64,000 nucleotides of DNA from Haloechinothrix_A salitolerans (GTDB taxonomy: Bacteria; Actinomycetota; Actinomycetes; Mycobacteriales; Pseudonocardiaceae). The notes beneath the pieces were generated by a model. It saw only the letters and a program-made list of their open reading frames with translations, made no database searches and had not been told where the DNA came from. Where the stretch lies: the NCBI RefSeq assembly GCF_039544105.1, contig NZ_BAABLA010000118.1; one strand, given 5' to 3'. Shown piece after piece: positions 55,536 through 63,938 of the stretch. Every line of letters begins with the position of its first letter. The stretch's first letter is position 1. The translations under genes and the position numbers were made by a program.

Positions 55536-56502
55536 TCGACGCCCAGACGTGAGCGGCACCGTCCGAGCGGACCCATGCCCGTAGCCGACGCAGGTAGTCC
55601 TCTCGCATTTCATGATCAGCAACCCGTATCCAGTACTGCACGCCGGTCAACAGTTCCAATCCCGTCGCGACGGACAGCCGCTCCGACCAGCGTTCCGGCC
55701 ACGTACCGGCCGACCGGTAACCATCGGCGAAGGCATCGGCCCATGCTGGTCGTTCGGCGAACATCCACATAGCTGGCTTGACGAAATCCATGACCGGATC
55801 GACCCACCGGACATGCTCAAGATCGAGCAGGATTCGGAACCGGCCCTTGTCATCCACCAGGATGTTCGGCAAGTACACGTCCAAGTGCGCCACGGCTGGG
55901 CGCACGTGTGGCGACACGTCGTCGGCCAACCGGCACAGCAAGCCAATTCCGGCCTCAACCAACGCCAACGGTGCCTCGTCCAGACTCCGATAGGCGTCAC
56001 GCAGCCACGCGGCTCGCCCCGCGACCACCGCACCCCACGAGGCAGGACCCACACCAAGCCCGCCGACAGCATTACCGAAGCCACCGACCGGAACCTGATG
56101 CAGCCGAGCCAGCGCCGCTCCGGTATCGCGCATCAACGCAAGCGCCCTATCGGCATCCACCGAGGGCAACGTTTCTTCGGCATCCACGCCCGGCAGGTAC
56201 TCGAACACCGTCAGCGGTTGCCCACCCACGGCAGGGCAGGAGTCAGTGAAGGCCAGCACAGGAGGGACCAGAACGCCGTGCTCCCAGACCCGCCGATGCT
56301 CGGCGAGCCGTTCCATGAACCCGTCGCGCGGACAGCCAAGCAGCACCTTGCCGACCAGCCGGCCGCGCGGCGACTCCAGCACCCACGACACATGGCTTCG
56401 GCCACGGCGAAGGGCACGAACGGGGCGAACCGGAGCGGCTTCCGGCAACACCTCCGCCACACCCGCTGCGACATCCTCAACGGTAAGCTCCGAGATCGCC
56501 AC
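55525..56502 (-). CDS. Phosphotransferase family protein (APH-like)
   Basis: About 325 residues with the aminoglycoside/choline kinase-like fold: SWVLESPRGRLVGKVLLGC (ATP Lys), VFEYLPGVDAEETL, RDTGAALARLHQVPVGGFG, catalytic HxDxxxxN in AVAHLDVYLPNILVDD and metal Asp in ILLDLEHVRWVDPVMDF. GTG 56502 is the chosen start; the frame runs further upstream as a shadow of the NUDIX gene. It diverges from the NUDIX gene. The substrate is unknown; antibiotic resistance is not implied. Confidence 0.87.
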   Translation of the reverse strand: MAISELTVEDVAAGVAEVLPEAAPVRPVRALRRGRSHVSWVLESPRGRLVGKVLLGCPRDGFMERLAEHRRVWEHGVLVPPVLAFTDSCPAVGGQPLTVFEYLPGVDAEETLPSVDADRALALMRDTGAALARLHQVPVGGFGNAVGGLGVGPASWGAVVAGRAAWLRDAYRSLDEAPLALVEAGIGLLCRLADDVSPHVRPAVAHLDVYLPNILVDDKGRFRILLDLEHVRWVDPVMDFVKPAMWMFAERPAWADAFADGYRSAGTWPERWSERLSVATGLELLTGVQYWIRVADHEMREDYLRRLRAWVRSDGAAHVWASIRP

Positions 56503-56544
56503 GATACGCAACCCTAAAGGCAGCGACCGACAGGAAAGGCACGC

Positions 56545-56976
56545 ATGAGCGCCGCGACCACCGAGATCATCGCCAGGGCCGTCATCCGCCGCGACGGTCA
56601 ACTTCTCCTGGTGCGTCAGCGCACCAAGTCCTGGTCGTTTCTGCCCGGCGGCCACGTCGAACCGGGTGAGCGGGTGGAAGTCGCCCTCGTGCGCGAACTC
56701 GCCGAAGAACTCGGCACCGACGCCAAGATCGCGGGCTTCGTCGGGGCTGTCGAACACGGCTACATCGAGGACGGCGTGACCCACCACGAAATCAACCTCG
56801 TCTTCGAGGTGTCGATCGACGCCGCAGAGCCGGTCAGCCAGGAAGACCACCTGGAGTTTCACTGGTTGCCTCTTGACCAACTCGCCGACACCGACGTCCG
56901 GCCCGGCGCGCTGAAGAACGCCCTCGTCGCCGCTGGGGAGGACCGCACGCCCTTCTGGCACGGCTGGAACGGCTGA
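56545..56976 (+). CDS. NUDIX hydrolase
   Basis: 143 residues. Complete Nudix box GGHVEPGERVEVALVRELAEELG at about 35-57, with flanking strands LLLVRQRTKSWSFLP and HEINLVFEVSIDAAEPV. It hydrolyses a nucleoside diphosphate linked to another group. GGAAAGGCACGC precedes the ATG, 42 nt from the divergent phosphotransferase. Together they may process activated metabolites of the neighbouring sugar operon, which is inference. Confidence 0.92.
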   Translation: MSAATTEIIARAVIRRDGQLLLVRQRTKSWSFLPGGHVEPGERVEVALVRELAEELGTDAKIAGFVGAVEHGYIEDGVTHHEINLVFEVSIDAAEPVSQEDHLEFHWLPLDQLADTDVRPGALKNALVAAGEDRTPFWHGWNG

Positions 56977-57374
56977 ACCGCGCGACCTGCCGCCCACAGC
57001 GGAACAACATCGCTGGTCACGCCCCTGCAAGGGCGGAATGCTCGTCGCCCAACTTCCTTGGGAATAACTATCCCTCGGGCCGGGCGAGGTGGGAGAGTCG
57101 CGAGTAACGCGAGGCCCGGAGCCCCACCCGACGCGGGTGCACCGGGCTCACTTCCACCCGTAGCCGCAGATCGACCGGCACCGGCGAGCCTAACGAGCTG
57201 CGCTGCTCCGTGCGCGTGAACGTGCGGGTGTTGGTGTCCAAAATCGGGCCGTCAATTGCCTCTCCTGTAGTGCTTGGGTTCTTGGCACACTGGAGGAGGC
57301 CGGTGATCATGCTCGCGCGTTGGCGACGGGCGACCGACAGCCACCACACCACCAACCCTGAAGTGTGTCGTTGG
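56977..57374. other. 398-nt gap without a supported gene
   Basis: Downstream of the NUDIX gene and of the end of the secreted-protein gene. Short reading frames exist but none has a ribosome site or family resemblance. I see no tRNA, clear terminator or repeat, apart from a GTCGCCAA-GCGCG pattern that resembles the end of the secreted-protein gene. Confidence 0.6.
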
Positions 57375-57875
57375 TCACATTTTTCTTGATCGCGCCTTGG
57401 CGACGAAGTAGAAATTGCCGTCCGTGCCGATGGCCGTTGCGACCAGGGAAGTGTTGGAACCGCAGGGGATGGTGTATTCCCACACCATGCTGCCGTTCCT
57501 CCATGCCTGGACTTGGTGCGTGTAGCTGTTCGGCTCGGCGTACAGGAACACCGTTCCGTCGACGCCTACCACACTGTCCCAGTCGCAGAACTCTCGCCAG
57601 GTGCTACCCGTGGCGATTGTTTGGACGACTGAACCGGAAGGGTCGAACGTCTTGGCGGCGTTCGTCGCAGTGCCAATGGGGCAGCCGACCGTCACATTCC
57701 CGTAGACGTCCGTCACGATGTGACGGGCTCGCGGGATGTCGCTGATCGCCACTGGCGGGTAATCCGTCGGCGGGATCGGGTCGGCCTGGGCCGGTGTTGC
57801 TGGCCCGAGCACGAGCATAGGGACTGCCAGTAGCGCTCCAGAGAGCGCTGTGAGCAGTCTGCTCCGTTGGCGCAT
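57375..57875 (-). CDS. Secreted beta-propeller-like protein, possibly truncated
   Basis: 166 residues from ATG 57875 (GTGAGG upstream). Sec signal RLLTALSGALLAVPMLVLGPATPAQA before DPIPPTD. The mature part has repeats suggesting propeller blades: RARHIVTDVYGNVTVGC, WDSVVGVDGTVFLYAE, ATAIGTDGNFYFVAKAR. It stops abruptly after the third blade (RSRKM), while such proteins are usually several hundred residues, so it may be cut by rearrangement. Function unknown. Confidence 0.7.
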   Translation of the reverse strand: MRQRSRLLTALSGALLAVPMLVLGPATPAQADPIPPTDYPPVAISDIPRARHIVTDVYGNVTVGCPIGTATNAAKTFDPSGSVVQTIATGSTWREFCDWDSVVGVDGTVFLYAEPNSYTHQVQAWRNGSMVWEYTIPCGSNTSLVATAIGTDGNFYFVAKARSRKM

Positions 57876-58241
57876 CTGCGCCTCACATCCTCTCGAAAAC
57901 TCTTTGATGGAAAAGAACAAGGGCCGACCGGCGCTTACGCGCCCGCCGACCCTCAGGTGACTGAAAGAGCGAACCTATTTATGAACAAAATTGAGAATTA
58001 GTCAAGCATAAGCTAATCGAAATCGCCTGAATCCCATTGCATTTCGACTACCTATATGCATATAATTAAGCATCGCCGACACGTGGAGGCGAAGAGTTAT
58101 CAGGACGCGAATTCAAGCACACTCCCATCCGGCACAGAAGGTAGTGAAAGCAGGATCAAACTGCGTGCTAAGTCCAGATGCTTGAGAAGTGACTGGTCAG
58201 CCAAGCCGGTTCCTTTTTGCCCCAACACTCCTCGGCAGCGA

Positions 58242-58337
58242 AAAAACAAAAAGCCAGGAATTCGTCCCGACTTTTTGCTTCTCGCGCAGAAGGTAGTGCA
58301 GTAAGCCAAGCCATTACATTTTGCAACGCCGCTTACC
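58242..58337 (-). ncRNA. Predicted ~95-nt small RNA
   Basis: A consensus-like promoter on the minus strand (-35 TTGACA, 18-nt spacer, -10 TATGAT at 58344-58373) would start RNA near 58337. A hairpin at 58248-58276 followed by TTTTTGTTTTTTC ends it near 58242. The RNA has no ORF of use (an ATG is followed at once by TAA). The hairpin pairs fully, with GU wobbles, only in minus-strand RNA, which supports this direction. No known family recognised. Confidence 0.55.
58248..58276 (-). terminator. Rho-independent terminator of the predicted small RNA
   Basis: Minus-strand stem AAAAAGTCGGGA / TCCTGGCTTTTT around CGAAT, with two GU pairs, then a T-rich tail at 58241-58252. On the plus strand the same sites are mismatches. 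Confidence 0.7.
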
Positions 58338-58343
58338 CTAATG

Positions 58344-58373
58344 ATCATAGCGTTTTGTGCGCGCAAATGTCAA
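58344..58373 (-). promoter_or_regulatory. Sigma70-type promoter of the predicted small RNA
   Basis: TTGACA at 58368-58373 and TATGAT at 58344-58349, spacer 18 nt, minus strand. It is overlapped by the palindromic operator at 58354-58391. Confidence 0.65.
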
Positions 58374-58391
58374 TACATTTGTGCGCACAAA
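58354..58391. promoter_or_regulatory. Double palindromic operator TTTGTGCGCACAAA
   Basis: Two 16-bp copies (58354-58369, 58376-58391) form an inverted repeat with one mismatch and a 6-nt loop. Each copy is itself almost a palindrome, and the right one is perfect over 14 bp. The left copy covers the promoter spacer, as expected for repression. Confidence 0.7.
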
Positions 58392-58409
58392 TACCGCAGA
58401 AGTGTGGCA

Positions 58410-59123
58410 CTATGCGCGGGGATAGTTCGCCAATACCGGAATCGCCTCAATCTTCTCCCGGCTCAAACTGTCCCAGTACAGCCGTTGCGGTCGCCGCGAT
58501 GGCCCGCACTCAATAGTCTCATCCGGCGTCACGATCAGATCGACGCTGAAATCGTGCTTAGTCTCGGGCAGCTCGTCGTCTACCACCTGCAACGAGTGCA
58601 CGGTGGTCACGATCGTCGTGCTCGGCCCGATCAGCCCGGCCTCCTGCAACAGCGCTACCTCGATGTCCGAGTAACCCGCGCCCTTGCCCAGCCGCACCCC
58701 TTGCCGGTTCACGGCGACGCTCCCGCAGATAATGAGATCAACCGGCTGCATCTCCTCGACGCCGATCTTCCGCGCCACGCTGGCAGCGACCTTGCTCGAC
58801 GCGGCTTCGGCTGGCGGCACGGTCAGCCTCGCGGGATCGAGCAGGTAGAACGGTAGGGCTTCGGCCAGCTTGGGCACGGCCATGTAGACCAGCTTGCCCT
58901 CAGTGAGTGCTCGCGCCCGGACGGGGAGCTGTGCCTTGTCCGGTACGGCCTTCACGACTCGGGCCGACTGCCAGACGGGCAGCTCGGCCAGCCGGTCAGC
59001 GGCGGCCTCGGCCCCGAAGAACGCCGGGATACGGCCATGCACGCCGGGCGGTACGGCTCGCTCCTGCTCCAGGAGCGCCCACACTCGTTCCCTGATTGCC
59101 TGCTTGGCCTGATCGGTGTCCAC
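58410..59123 (-). CDS. 5-formyltetrahydrofolate cyclo-ligase family protein
   Basis: About 237 residues. The C-terminal GVRLGKGAGYSDIEVALLQEAG is the ATP/Mg motif of MTHFS, and DKAQLPVRARALTEGKLVYMAVPKL and FYLLDPARL are also family-like. The enzyme makes methenyl-THF from 5-formyl-THF. GTG 59123 follows GGAG at 9 nt. It lies in the accessory region, not in the C1 island, and next to a broken XRE-TPR gene as often seen in actinomycete elements, so a link with the C1 pathway is not assumed. Confidence 0.85.
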   Translation of the reverse strand: MDTDQAKQAIRERVWALLEQERAVPPGVHGRIPAFFGAEAAADRLAELPVWQSARVVKAVPDKAQLPVRARALTEGKLVYMAVPKLAEALPFYLLDPARLTVPPAEAASSKVAASVARKIGVEEMQPVDLIICGSVAVNRQGVRLGKGAGYSDIEVALLQEAGLIGPSTTIVTTVHSLQVVDDELPETKHDFSVDLIVTPDETIECGPSRRPQRLYWDSLSREKIEAIPVLANYPRA

Positions 59124-59141
59124 GCTGGTCAACTCCGCTCC

Positions 59142-60328
59142 CTACGCCGCTGCCATCAGGGTGAGCAGGCGGTCGTACACATCCTGGACGACCGGGACCT
59201 CTCGCCAGGGCCGCAATTCCCGGCCAGCCCCGAAGACGATGTTGAGCCCGCCGCCACCCCAAGTCATCTCTACCACGTCGATAGCACTGTGCAGCGAGGC
59301 TGCCGCTTCGTCGAGCTTCTTCTGACGGATGCGGGCCAGTGCCAGGTTGCCGAGCACGATCGCTTGCGACTTTGACCGATCGCGGAGGGCGTGCGCCGTA
59401 CCGGCAAGGATCGGCTCGGCCCGCTTGGCGTCGTTCAGGAACAGGTAGCACGAACCCGCCAGCCGGCCGTGTTGCGTCGGCGAGAACAGATCAGCCGCCG
59501 CGTCCGCGGTGCCGATCTGTTCGAAGTGGGCTTCAGCCTCGCTCAGTGACTGTTCGCAGTCTTGCCGCTGCCCCAGCATGGCCCGCGCCTCAGCGGCGTG
59601 GAGGACGGCGAGGCCCGCAAGCACGTGACTGCTGTCTCTCACAGCCTCGGCTGTCTGCATGGCGAGCGTCAGTCCAGCGTCCGGGTTCTTCTCGCCGTAG
59701 AGCGCCACGAAGCTTGTCCGTAGGAGGGCAAGACCTTCGGCCGTCGGGTCACGGAGCTGCCGGGCGGCTTCAACAGCCTGATCTAGGCTTCAACAGCCTG
59801 ATCTAAGTAGGCACGGGCCGTGGCGTGATCGCGGCGTTGGGAAGCGTCCCAGACAAGCTGTCCCATGAGGGTGGCCGCCTCGGCTTCGACGGCGAACAGC
59901 TCACGGCGGACACGGCTCGTGGCCGCGTGTGCCCGAAGGAAGCCAACCTGCCCCAAGCACTGCCCGGCGTCAGCCAGCAACGACGTTGACGGTGCCTTGT
60001 CGTAGCGCAGGTCGAGGTCGTGCACGCGCTCGCGCAGGCGGGCGACGGCCACCAGATCAACGCTGCGCGGGTGCTCCAGGGCATAGCTCAACCGCTCGTC
60101 CGCCAGTGCTTCGGGCTCACCAGCCTCAGCCAGCAGCTCGTCAAGTTGCTCGATGGACACCTGGAGGGCGCGCGCCAACTTGGGCCGCAACCACGGCAGC
60201 GGCTCAGTCTCGCCGGACTCCCAGCGCGCCACGGTGGAGCGGTCGATGCCGAGCCGTTCGGCAAGCCCTTCCTGGCTGAAGCCGACCGCCTTGCGGCGCT
60301 GCGCGAAGCGCTGCCGCCGTGACGCCAT
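59142..60328 (-). pseudogene. XRE-TPR regulator gene broken by a 20-bp tandem duplication
   Basis: The first part (MASRRQRFAQRRKAVGFSQEGL, HTH at about 10-60) is open to YLDQAVEA and then stops. Removing one copy of the 20-bp duplicate at 59766-59805 makes a single 388-residue ORF that continues AARQLRDPTAEGLALLRTSFVALYGE and on through TPR-like helices to LLTLMAAA. The gene is therefore recently broken, or the duplicate is an assembly artefact. It is 18 nt from the cyclo-ligase gene and diverges from the resolvase-like gene. Confidence 0.9.
59766..59805. repeat. Perfect 20-bp tandem duplication
   Basis: Two identical, adjacent 20-bp units (59766-59785 and 59786-59805), GGCTTCAACAGCCTGATCTA. 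The length is not a multiple of three, so it shifts the frame of the XRE-TPR gene and creates a stop. Confidence 0.97.
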
Positions 60329-60503
60329 GTGCCCGCCCTTCTCGCTACACGCACCCGGAACGCGCGTTTCCGCTGGTCAGGGCATCGCGTGCCACAACCC
60401 TGAGACAACGGTGCGCGCGTCCTGCTCTGGTGCCAATACCGCTACTCCCGGTTACGTGCAGGGTACGACGCCCGGATGCCGAACAGCAACGGAGGAAGCG
60501 GTA

Positions 60504-61007
60504 ATGGAACACACCAGATCAACCGCTTTTGCGGAATCCGATTCGTTTTCCGTTTCTGATGACACGGCGTCCGTGACAACCCTGCGGCACTATCAGCCGC
60601 TCACAAACTGGGCCGGACTGGCGATGCCGCTATCGAAGCCGTCGCCGGTCTGGCCCTCCATGCTTGTGGAGGCAAGGGTGCGACCGCTGGCGCTTGGCTA
60701 TTTTCGGATTTCGCGTGACGCATCGGATGGTCGCGCGAGGCAATACCAAGACGAGATTGCCGCCTACGCCGAACGTGAAGGCTTCACCCTCGGCGAGGTC
60801 TATACGGATCACTACGAGGCTCAAACTTCGGGATTCTCAGCGCTCGTCGATTCATTGGAGCGGGGCGAAGCGCGGCACGTCATTGTCCCAGCTCTCCACC
60901 ACTTCGCCCGCTCTCCAGGGATTCAGTTGGCCTTTAAAGAGATGCTGGAGCGCAAGACGGGCGCGTGCGTTGTTGTCATGTATCCGAGCCCGGAGGCATC
61001 AACATGA
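60504..61007 (+). CDS. Resolvase-domain protein of an integrative element
   Basis: 167 residues. The first 60 are low in structure; then LALGYFRISRDASDGRARQYQDEIAAYAEREGFTLGEVYTDHYEAQ and HVIVPALHHFARSPGIQLAFKEML match a serine-recombinase N-terminal domain, with Ser in FRISRD. No DNA-binding domain follows. GGAGGAAGCGGTA precedes ATG 60504. The stop overlaps the next ATG (ATGA), linking it to the replication-relaxation gene. It is the counterpart of the gene at 49075. Confidence 0.75.
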   Translation: MEHTRSTAFAESDSFSVSDDTASVTTLRHYQPLTNWAGLAMPLSKPSPVWPSMLVEARVRPLALGYFRISRDASDGRARQYQDEIAAYAEREGFTLGEVYTDHYEAQTSGFSALVDSLERGEARHVIVPALHHFARSPGIQLAFKEMLERKTGACVVVMYPSPEAST

Positions 61008-62035
61008 CCGCCGTCGCGGAGAGATTGGCTCCAGCCGTGCCCAGACGAGAAGCCCGCCAGATACACGCTGCGGATCGGATGACGCCCACGGCGGCAAGGG
61101 GGATCGTCATGAGTTCTGTTCGCCGTTCTCGTCGCGTCGAACTCGGGTCGCCATTCTCGCTGACCAACTACCGTCTGACTGCCGGTAACGACGGCGAAAC
61201 TCCCGCTCCTCAAGAGCGCGGCAGTCGTCTCCGGGTGCGGGCTGAGTACGTTGCACTAGTAGCTGAAGGGCTCGGCGAACGGGACCGGGCCATTGTCGAG
61301 ACGGTCAAGCAGCTGCGGGTAGCAACCGGGGCACAGCTCGAACGCCTGCACTTCACCGATCTTGCCGAGTCATCGCGTCCGGTCATACGCCGCCGGGTGC
61401 TCGCCCGGCTCGTTCGGCTCCGCTTGCTGGTCACGCTCAAACGGCGCATCGGCGGAGTGCGGGCGGGTTCAGCCGGACTGGTCTACGCCCTCGACACCGC
61501 AGGGCAACGGCTCACGACCAACCCCGGCGCGGGTAAGCCGGCCCGGCGCCCCTGGACACCTTCGGCCCGCTTCCTCGGACACCGCTTGGCGGCGAGCGAA
61601 CTGTACGTACAGCTCCGCGAAGCTGAGCTGCGCGGCGGCGTTGAGGTGCTTCGCTTCCTGGCCGAACCCGATTCCTGGCAGCAGACCGCGACCCTCGGCC
61701 TGCTCAAGCCCGACGCCTATGCACTCGTTGCCAACGCCACCGTTGAGGACGCCTGGTGGATCGAGGTGGACCAGGGCACCGAGAGCCTGACGACGCTCGC
61801 AAGCAAACTCCGCGTCTACCTCGATGCTGCCCGAGCCGGGCACCTTGGGCCGGACGACATCCTGCCGCGCGTGCTCGTCGCCGTGATCGACGAGGCGCGG
61901 CGTGATGCCGTCGAAGACCTCATAGCCCGGCTGTCCCTACCAGCCCCGTCCTTGCTGCACGTCGAAACCCAGGACGACGCCGTCCCGTTCATCGTCGCCG
62001 TCCTCCACGAACAGGACGACGCCGATGGCCAGTAG
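61004..62035 (+). CDS. Replication-relaxation family protein
   Basis: 343 residues. The core LGERDRAIVETVKQLRVATGAQLERLHF then RRRVLARLVRLRLLVTLKRRIGGVRAGSAGLVYALDTAGQRL is a winged-helix typical of the Replic_Relax family. The second half has FLGHRLAASELYVQLREAELRG and LLKPDAYALVANATVEDAWWIEVDQGTESLTTLASKLRVYLD, a nuclease-like acidic core (D, E-x-D). CGGAGGCATCAAC precedes the ATG. Such proteins are linked to replication of actinomycete plasmids and integrative elements. It overlaps DUF2637 downstream by 11 nt. Confidence 0.85.
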   Translation: MTAVAERLAPAVPRREARQIHAADRMTPTAARGIVMSSVRRSRRVELGSPFSLTNYRLTAGNDGETPAPQERGSRLRVRAEYVALVAEGLGERDRAIVETVKQLRVATGAQLERLHFTDLAESSRPVIRRRVLARLVRLRLLVTLKRRIGGVRAGSAGLVYALDTAGQRLTTNPGAGKPARRPWTPSARFLGHRLAASELYVQLREAELRGGVEVLRFLAEPDSWQQTATLGLLKPDAYALVANATVEDAWWIEVDQGTESLTTLASKLRVYLDAARAGHLGPDDILPRVLVAVIDEARRDAVEDLIARLSLPAPSLLHVETQDDAVPFIVAVLHEQDDADGQ

Positions 62036-62645
62036 GACACGTGACTGGTGGGTCATCCTCGGCATGACCGTCACCGCAATCTCGGCGGCGGTCAGCTCGT
62101 TCTCGGGGCTGCGCTCGCTGGCGGTGGCGACCGGGTGGCCCGAGGCGCTGTCGCCGCTGTTTCCGCTCACCGTGGACGCCTACGCCATGACGGCTACGCG
62201 GGTCTGGTTGTCCGGATCGACGGGCTCAGGGCGAGCGCGCCGCTTCGCTCGGTGGAACGCCATCATGGCGATTGGGCTGTCACTCATCGGCAATGCTGTC
62301 TGGCACCTGATCGCCGCCCAGGTGCTCACGGTCTCGTGGGTGATCGTCGTCTTGGTGGGGGCCGTACCGCCTGCGGTACTCGGGTTTCTGTCGCACTTGG
62401 CCGTCCTGCGGAGCCAGACCGAAGCGCCCCACGTCCCGGCCGTCGAGGACGACCAGGACGAGCCCGAAGACGACACCGAGGCGACACCTGACGAGCTGCT
62501 GACCCAGGCGCAGCACGCCGACGCCGCACACCGCGCCGAGCACGGCAAGCCGATCACTCGTGACGAGTTGCGGAAGGTGCTGCGGGTGAGCACGGAACGG
62601 GCAAGCGCATTGCTGCGAACCCTGCGAGAAAGACAGCCCGACTAA
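62025..62645 (+). CDS. DUF2637 membrane protein (second copy, intact)
   Basis: 206 residues. Four hydrophobic helices: WWVILGMTVTAISAAVSSF, ALSPLFPLTVDAYAMTAT, NAIMAIGLSLIGNAVWHLI and TVSWVIVVLVGAVPPAVLGFLSHLAVL; then an acidic linker and a C-terminal winged helix (GKPITRDELRKVLRVSTERASALLRTLRERQPD). It is of the Spd/DUF2637 type associated with conjugative spread. Unlike the copy at 45644 it is intact. Confidence 0.85.
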   Translation: MASRTRDWWVILGMTVTAISAAVSSFSGLRSLAVATGWPEALSPLFPLTVDAYAMTATRVWLSGSTGSGRARRFARWNAIMAIGLSLIGNAVWHLIAAQVLTVSWVIVVLVGAVPPAVLGFLSHLAVLRSQTEAPHVPAVEDDQDEPEDDTEATPDELLTQAQHADAAHRAEHGKPITRDELRKVLRVSTERASALLRTLRERQPD

Positions 62646-62697
62646 TGACTGCATTCCAGCGCGAAAGCATAAGAATTGATAACGTTGTTTATTTAAC

Positions 62698-62713
62698 GTT
62701 CGCCACAGCGAAC
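62698..62713. promoter_or_regulatory. GTTCGC-N4-GCGAAC operator candidate
   Basis: Perfect 6-bp arms around four bases, followed by a -10-like TACAAT at 62723-62728 and the XRE start at 62757. Probable autoregulatory site of the XRE (ImmR-like) gene. The surrounding 62646-62756 is AT-rich. Confidence 0.5.
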
Positions 62714-62756
62714 ACAATTCGGTACAATTCTAATAAGTAAGCGGAGGAAAATGGAA

Positions 62757-63101
62757 ATGACAGAGAGTAGCAATTCTCTCACCCTGGGCTCCTATCTTCG
62801 GACCCAGCGGGAGGCGTGCGATATGACGATTCGCCAAGTCGCCAGGCTCAGCGGCATACAGCCCAGCTACATCGCGGAGCTTGAAGCCGGAAAGAAAGCC
62901 AATCCCTCGGCTGAAATCTTGCAGAAAATCGCAAGCGTCCTGGAGCTGGACACCGCCGACCTGTTCGCCTTCATCGGCGTCACGCCACCCAAGGACTTGC
63001 CAAGCGTCGCACCATACCTACGCGCAAAGTACAACCTGACCGGCGACGCCCTAGCCGAAGCCGAGCAACAGATAAAACGCATCATCGACAAGAACACGTA
63101 A
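62757..63101 (+). CDS. XRE-family repressor (ImmR-like)
   Basis: 114 residues from ATG 62757, which has GGAGG 9 nt upstream; ATG 62751 is too close to it. A compact HTH_3 domain: LGSYLRTQREACDMTIRQVARLSGIQPSYIAELEAGKKANPSAEILQKIASVLE. The C-terminal tail ends in EAEQQIKRIIDKNT. It is followed 27 nt later by an ImmA-like metalloprotease gene, the arrangement of ICE/prophage repressor plus anti-repressor. Confidence 0.87.
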   Translation: MTESSNSLTLGSYLRTQREACDMTIRQVARLSGIQPSYIAELEAGKKANPSAEILQKIASVLELDTADLFAFIGVTPPKDLPSVAPYLRAKYNLTGDALAEAEQQIKRIIDKNT

Positions 63102-63128
63102 CACGTTCATAGAGAGGAGGACCTGCTT

Positions 63129-63691
63129 ATGAACGGAAACCCACAATCAATAATCCGGCAGCTTCGCTCCCTCATGCCTTTGCGACCACTTGAGGAGCAC
63201 GAAGCCCGCAGCATTGCCGAACGCCAGGCAATCAAGCTCTTGCAGCTACTCGGCCAACACGAGCCGACAGTTGACGTCGCCCTCATTGCTGACCTGCCGC
63301 GCGTCGAAGTCAAAGTTGAGCCTAATCTTCATGTCGGCGGCATGTCTGGCTTCTCACAATGGAATCGCGGCCGCTGGCTCATCGTGGTCAACCGCGACGA
63401 CAGCCCACCCGCCGCCGCTTCACGCTCAGCCACGAGTTCAAGCACGTACTCGATCACCCCTTCATCAAGGTCATTTACAACGACCTGGGCAAAAACGCGG
63501 CCGAACGCGAGCGGCAGATTGAGCAACTCTGCGACTACTTCGCAGGCTGCCTGCTGATGCCCCGGAATTGGCTCAAGCGAGCCTGGTCCAACGGTGTGCA
63601 GGACCAAGCCGCCCTCGCCGCCATGTTCAACGTGTCCGAGGCCGCGATGGCCGTCCGGCTCCAGCAAATCGGCCTAGGTCCTGTCCTGTAA
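63129..63691 (+). pseudogene. ImmA/IrrE-family metallopeptidase gene, frameshifted
   Basis: From ATG 63129 the N-terminal part runs to GFSQWNRGRWLIVVNRDDSP, where one base is missing near 63403-63406 in a C-rich stretch. The frame resumes as TRRRFTLSHEFKHVLDHPFIKVIYN with the HExxH zinc motif (HEFKH) and ends DYFAGCLLMPRNWLKRAW and SEAAMAVRLQQIGL. Restored length is about 187 residues. ImmA cleaves the ImmR-type repressor. If the shift is real the switch cannot be released by proteolysis. Confidence 0.87.
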
Positions 63692-63726
63692 TTGATCTAG
63701 CTGTGGTTCTGGTTTGATCTTGGGTT

Positions 63727-63896
63727 GTGGTGGGTCGGGGTGAGGTGACGGATCGGGCGTGGGCGCGGATTGAGCCGCTGCTGCCGCCGGTGTCGGGTCG
63801 GGGGCGGCGGTGGCGGGATCACCGGCAGGTGCTCAACGCAATTCTGTGGAAGTTGCGGACCGGTGCGCCGTGGCGTGACCTGCCCGAACGGTATGT
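63727..63896 (+). pseudogene. IS5-family transposase, N-terminal fragment
   Basis: RAWARIEPLLPPVSGRGRRWRDHRQVLNAILWKLRTGAPWRDLPERY is the DUF4096-type start of IS5-family transposases. After PERY the expected continuation is replaced by sequence of another element, so the gene is cut at about 63893. The first part of the IS, 63692-63726, lies before the GTG start. Confidence 0.85.
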
Positions 63897-63938
63897 GAGC
63901 GGCCTCGATCTTTCCGGACAGCTGTTTAGTGGGTCAAT

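Noticed and set aside
57068..57355. 95-codon minus-strand frame in the gap after the NUDIX gene
   Set aside because: No ribosome site, no family likeness, Arg/Ser-rich in the way of shadow frames.
58056..58366. Short frames on both strands in the AT-rich patch
   Set aside because: They lie across the predicted small RNA, promoter and terminator and show no coding features.
58410..59123. 5-formyl-THF cyclo-ligase as part of the C1 pathway
   Set aside because: It is about 27 kb from the C1 island, within mobile-element genes and beside a typical element regulator; shared folate chemistry alone is not enough.
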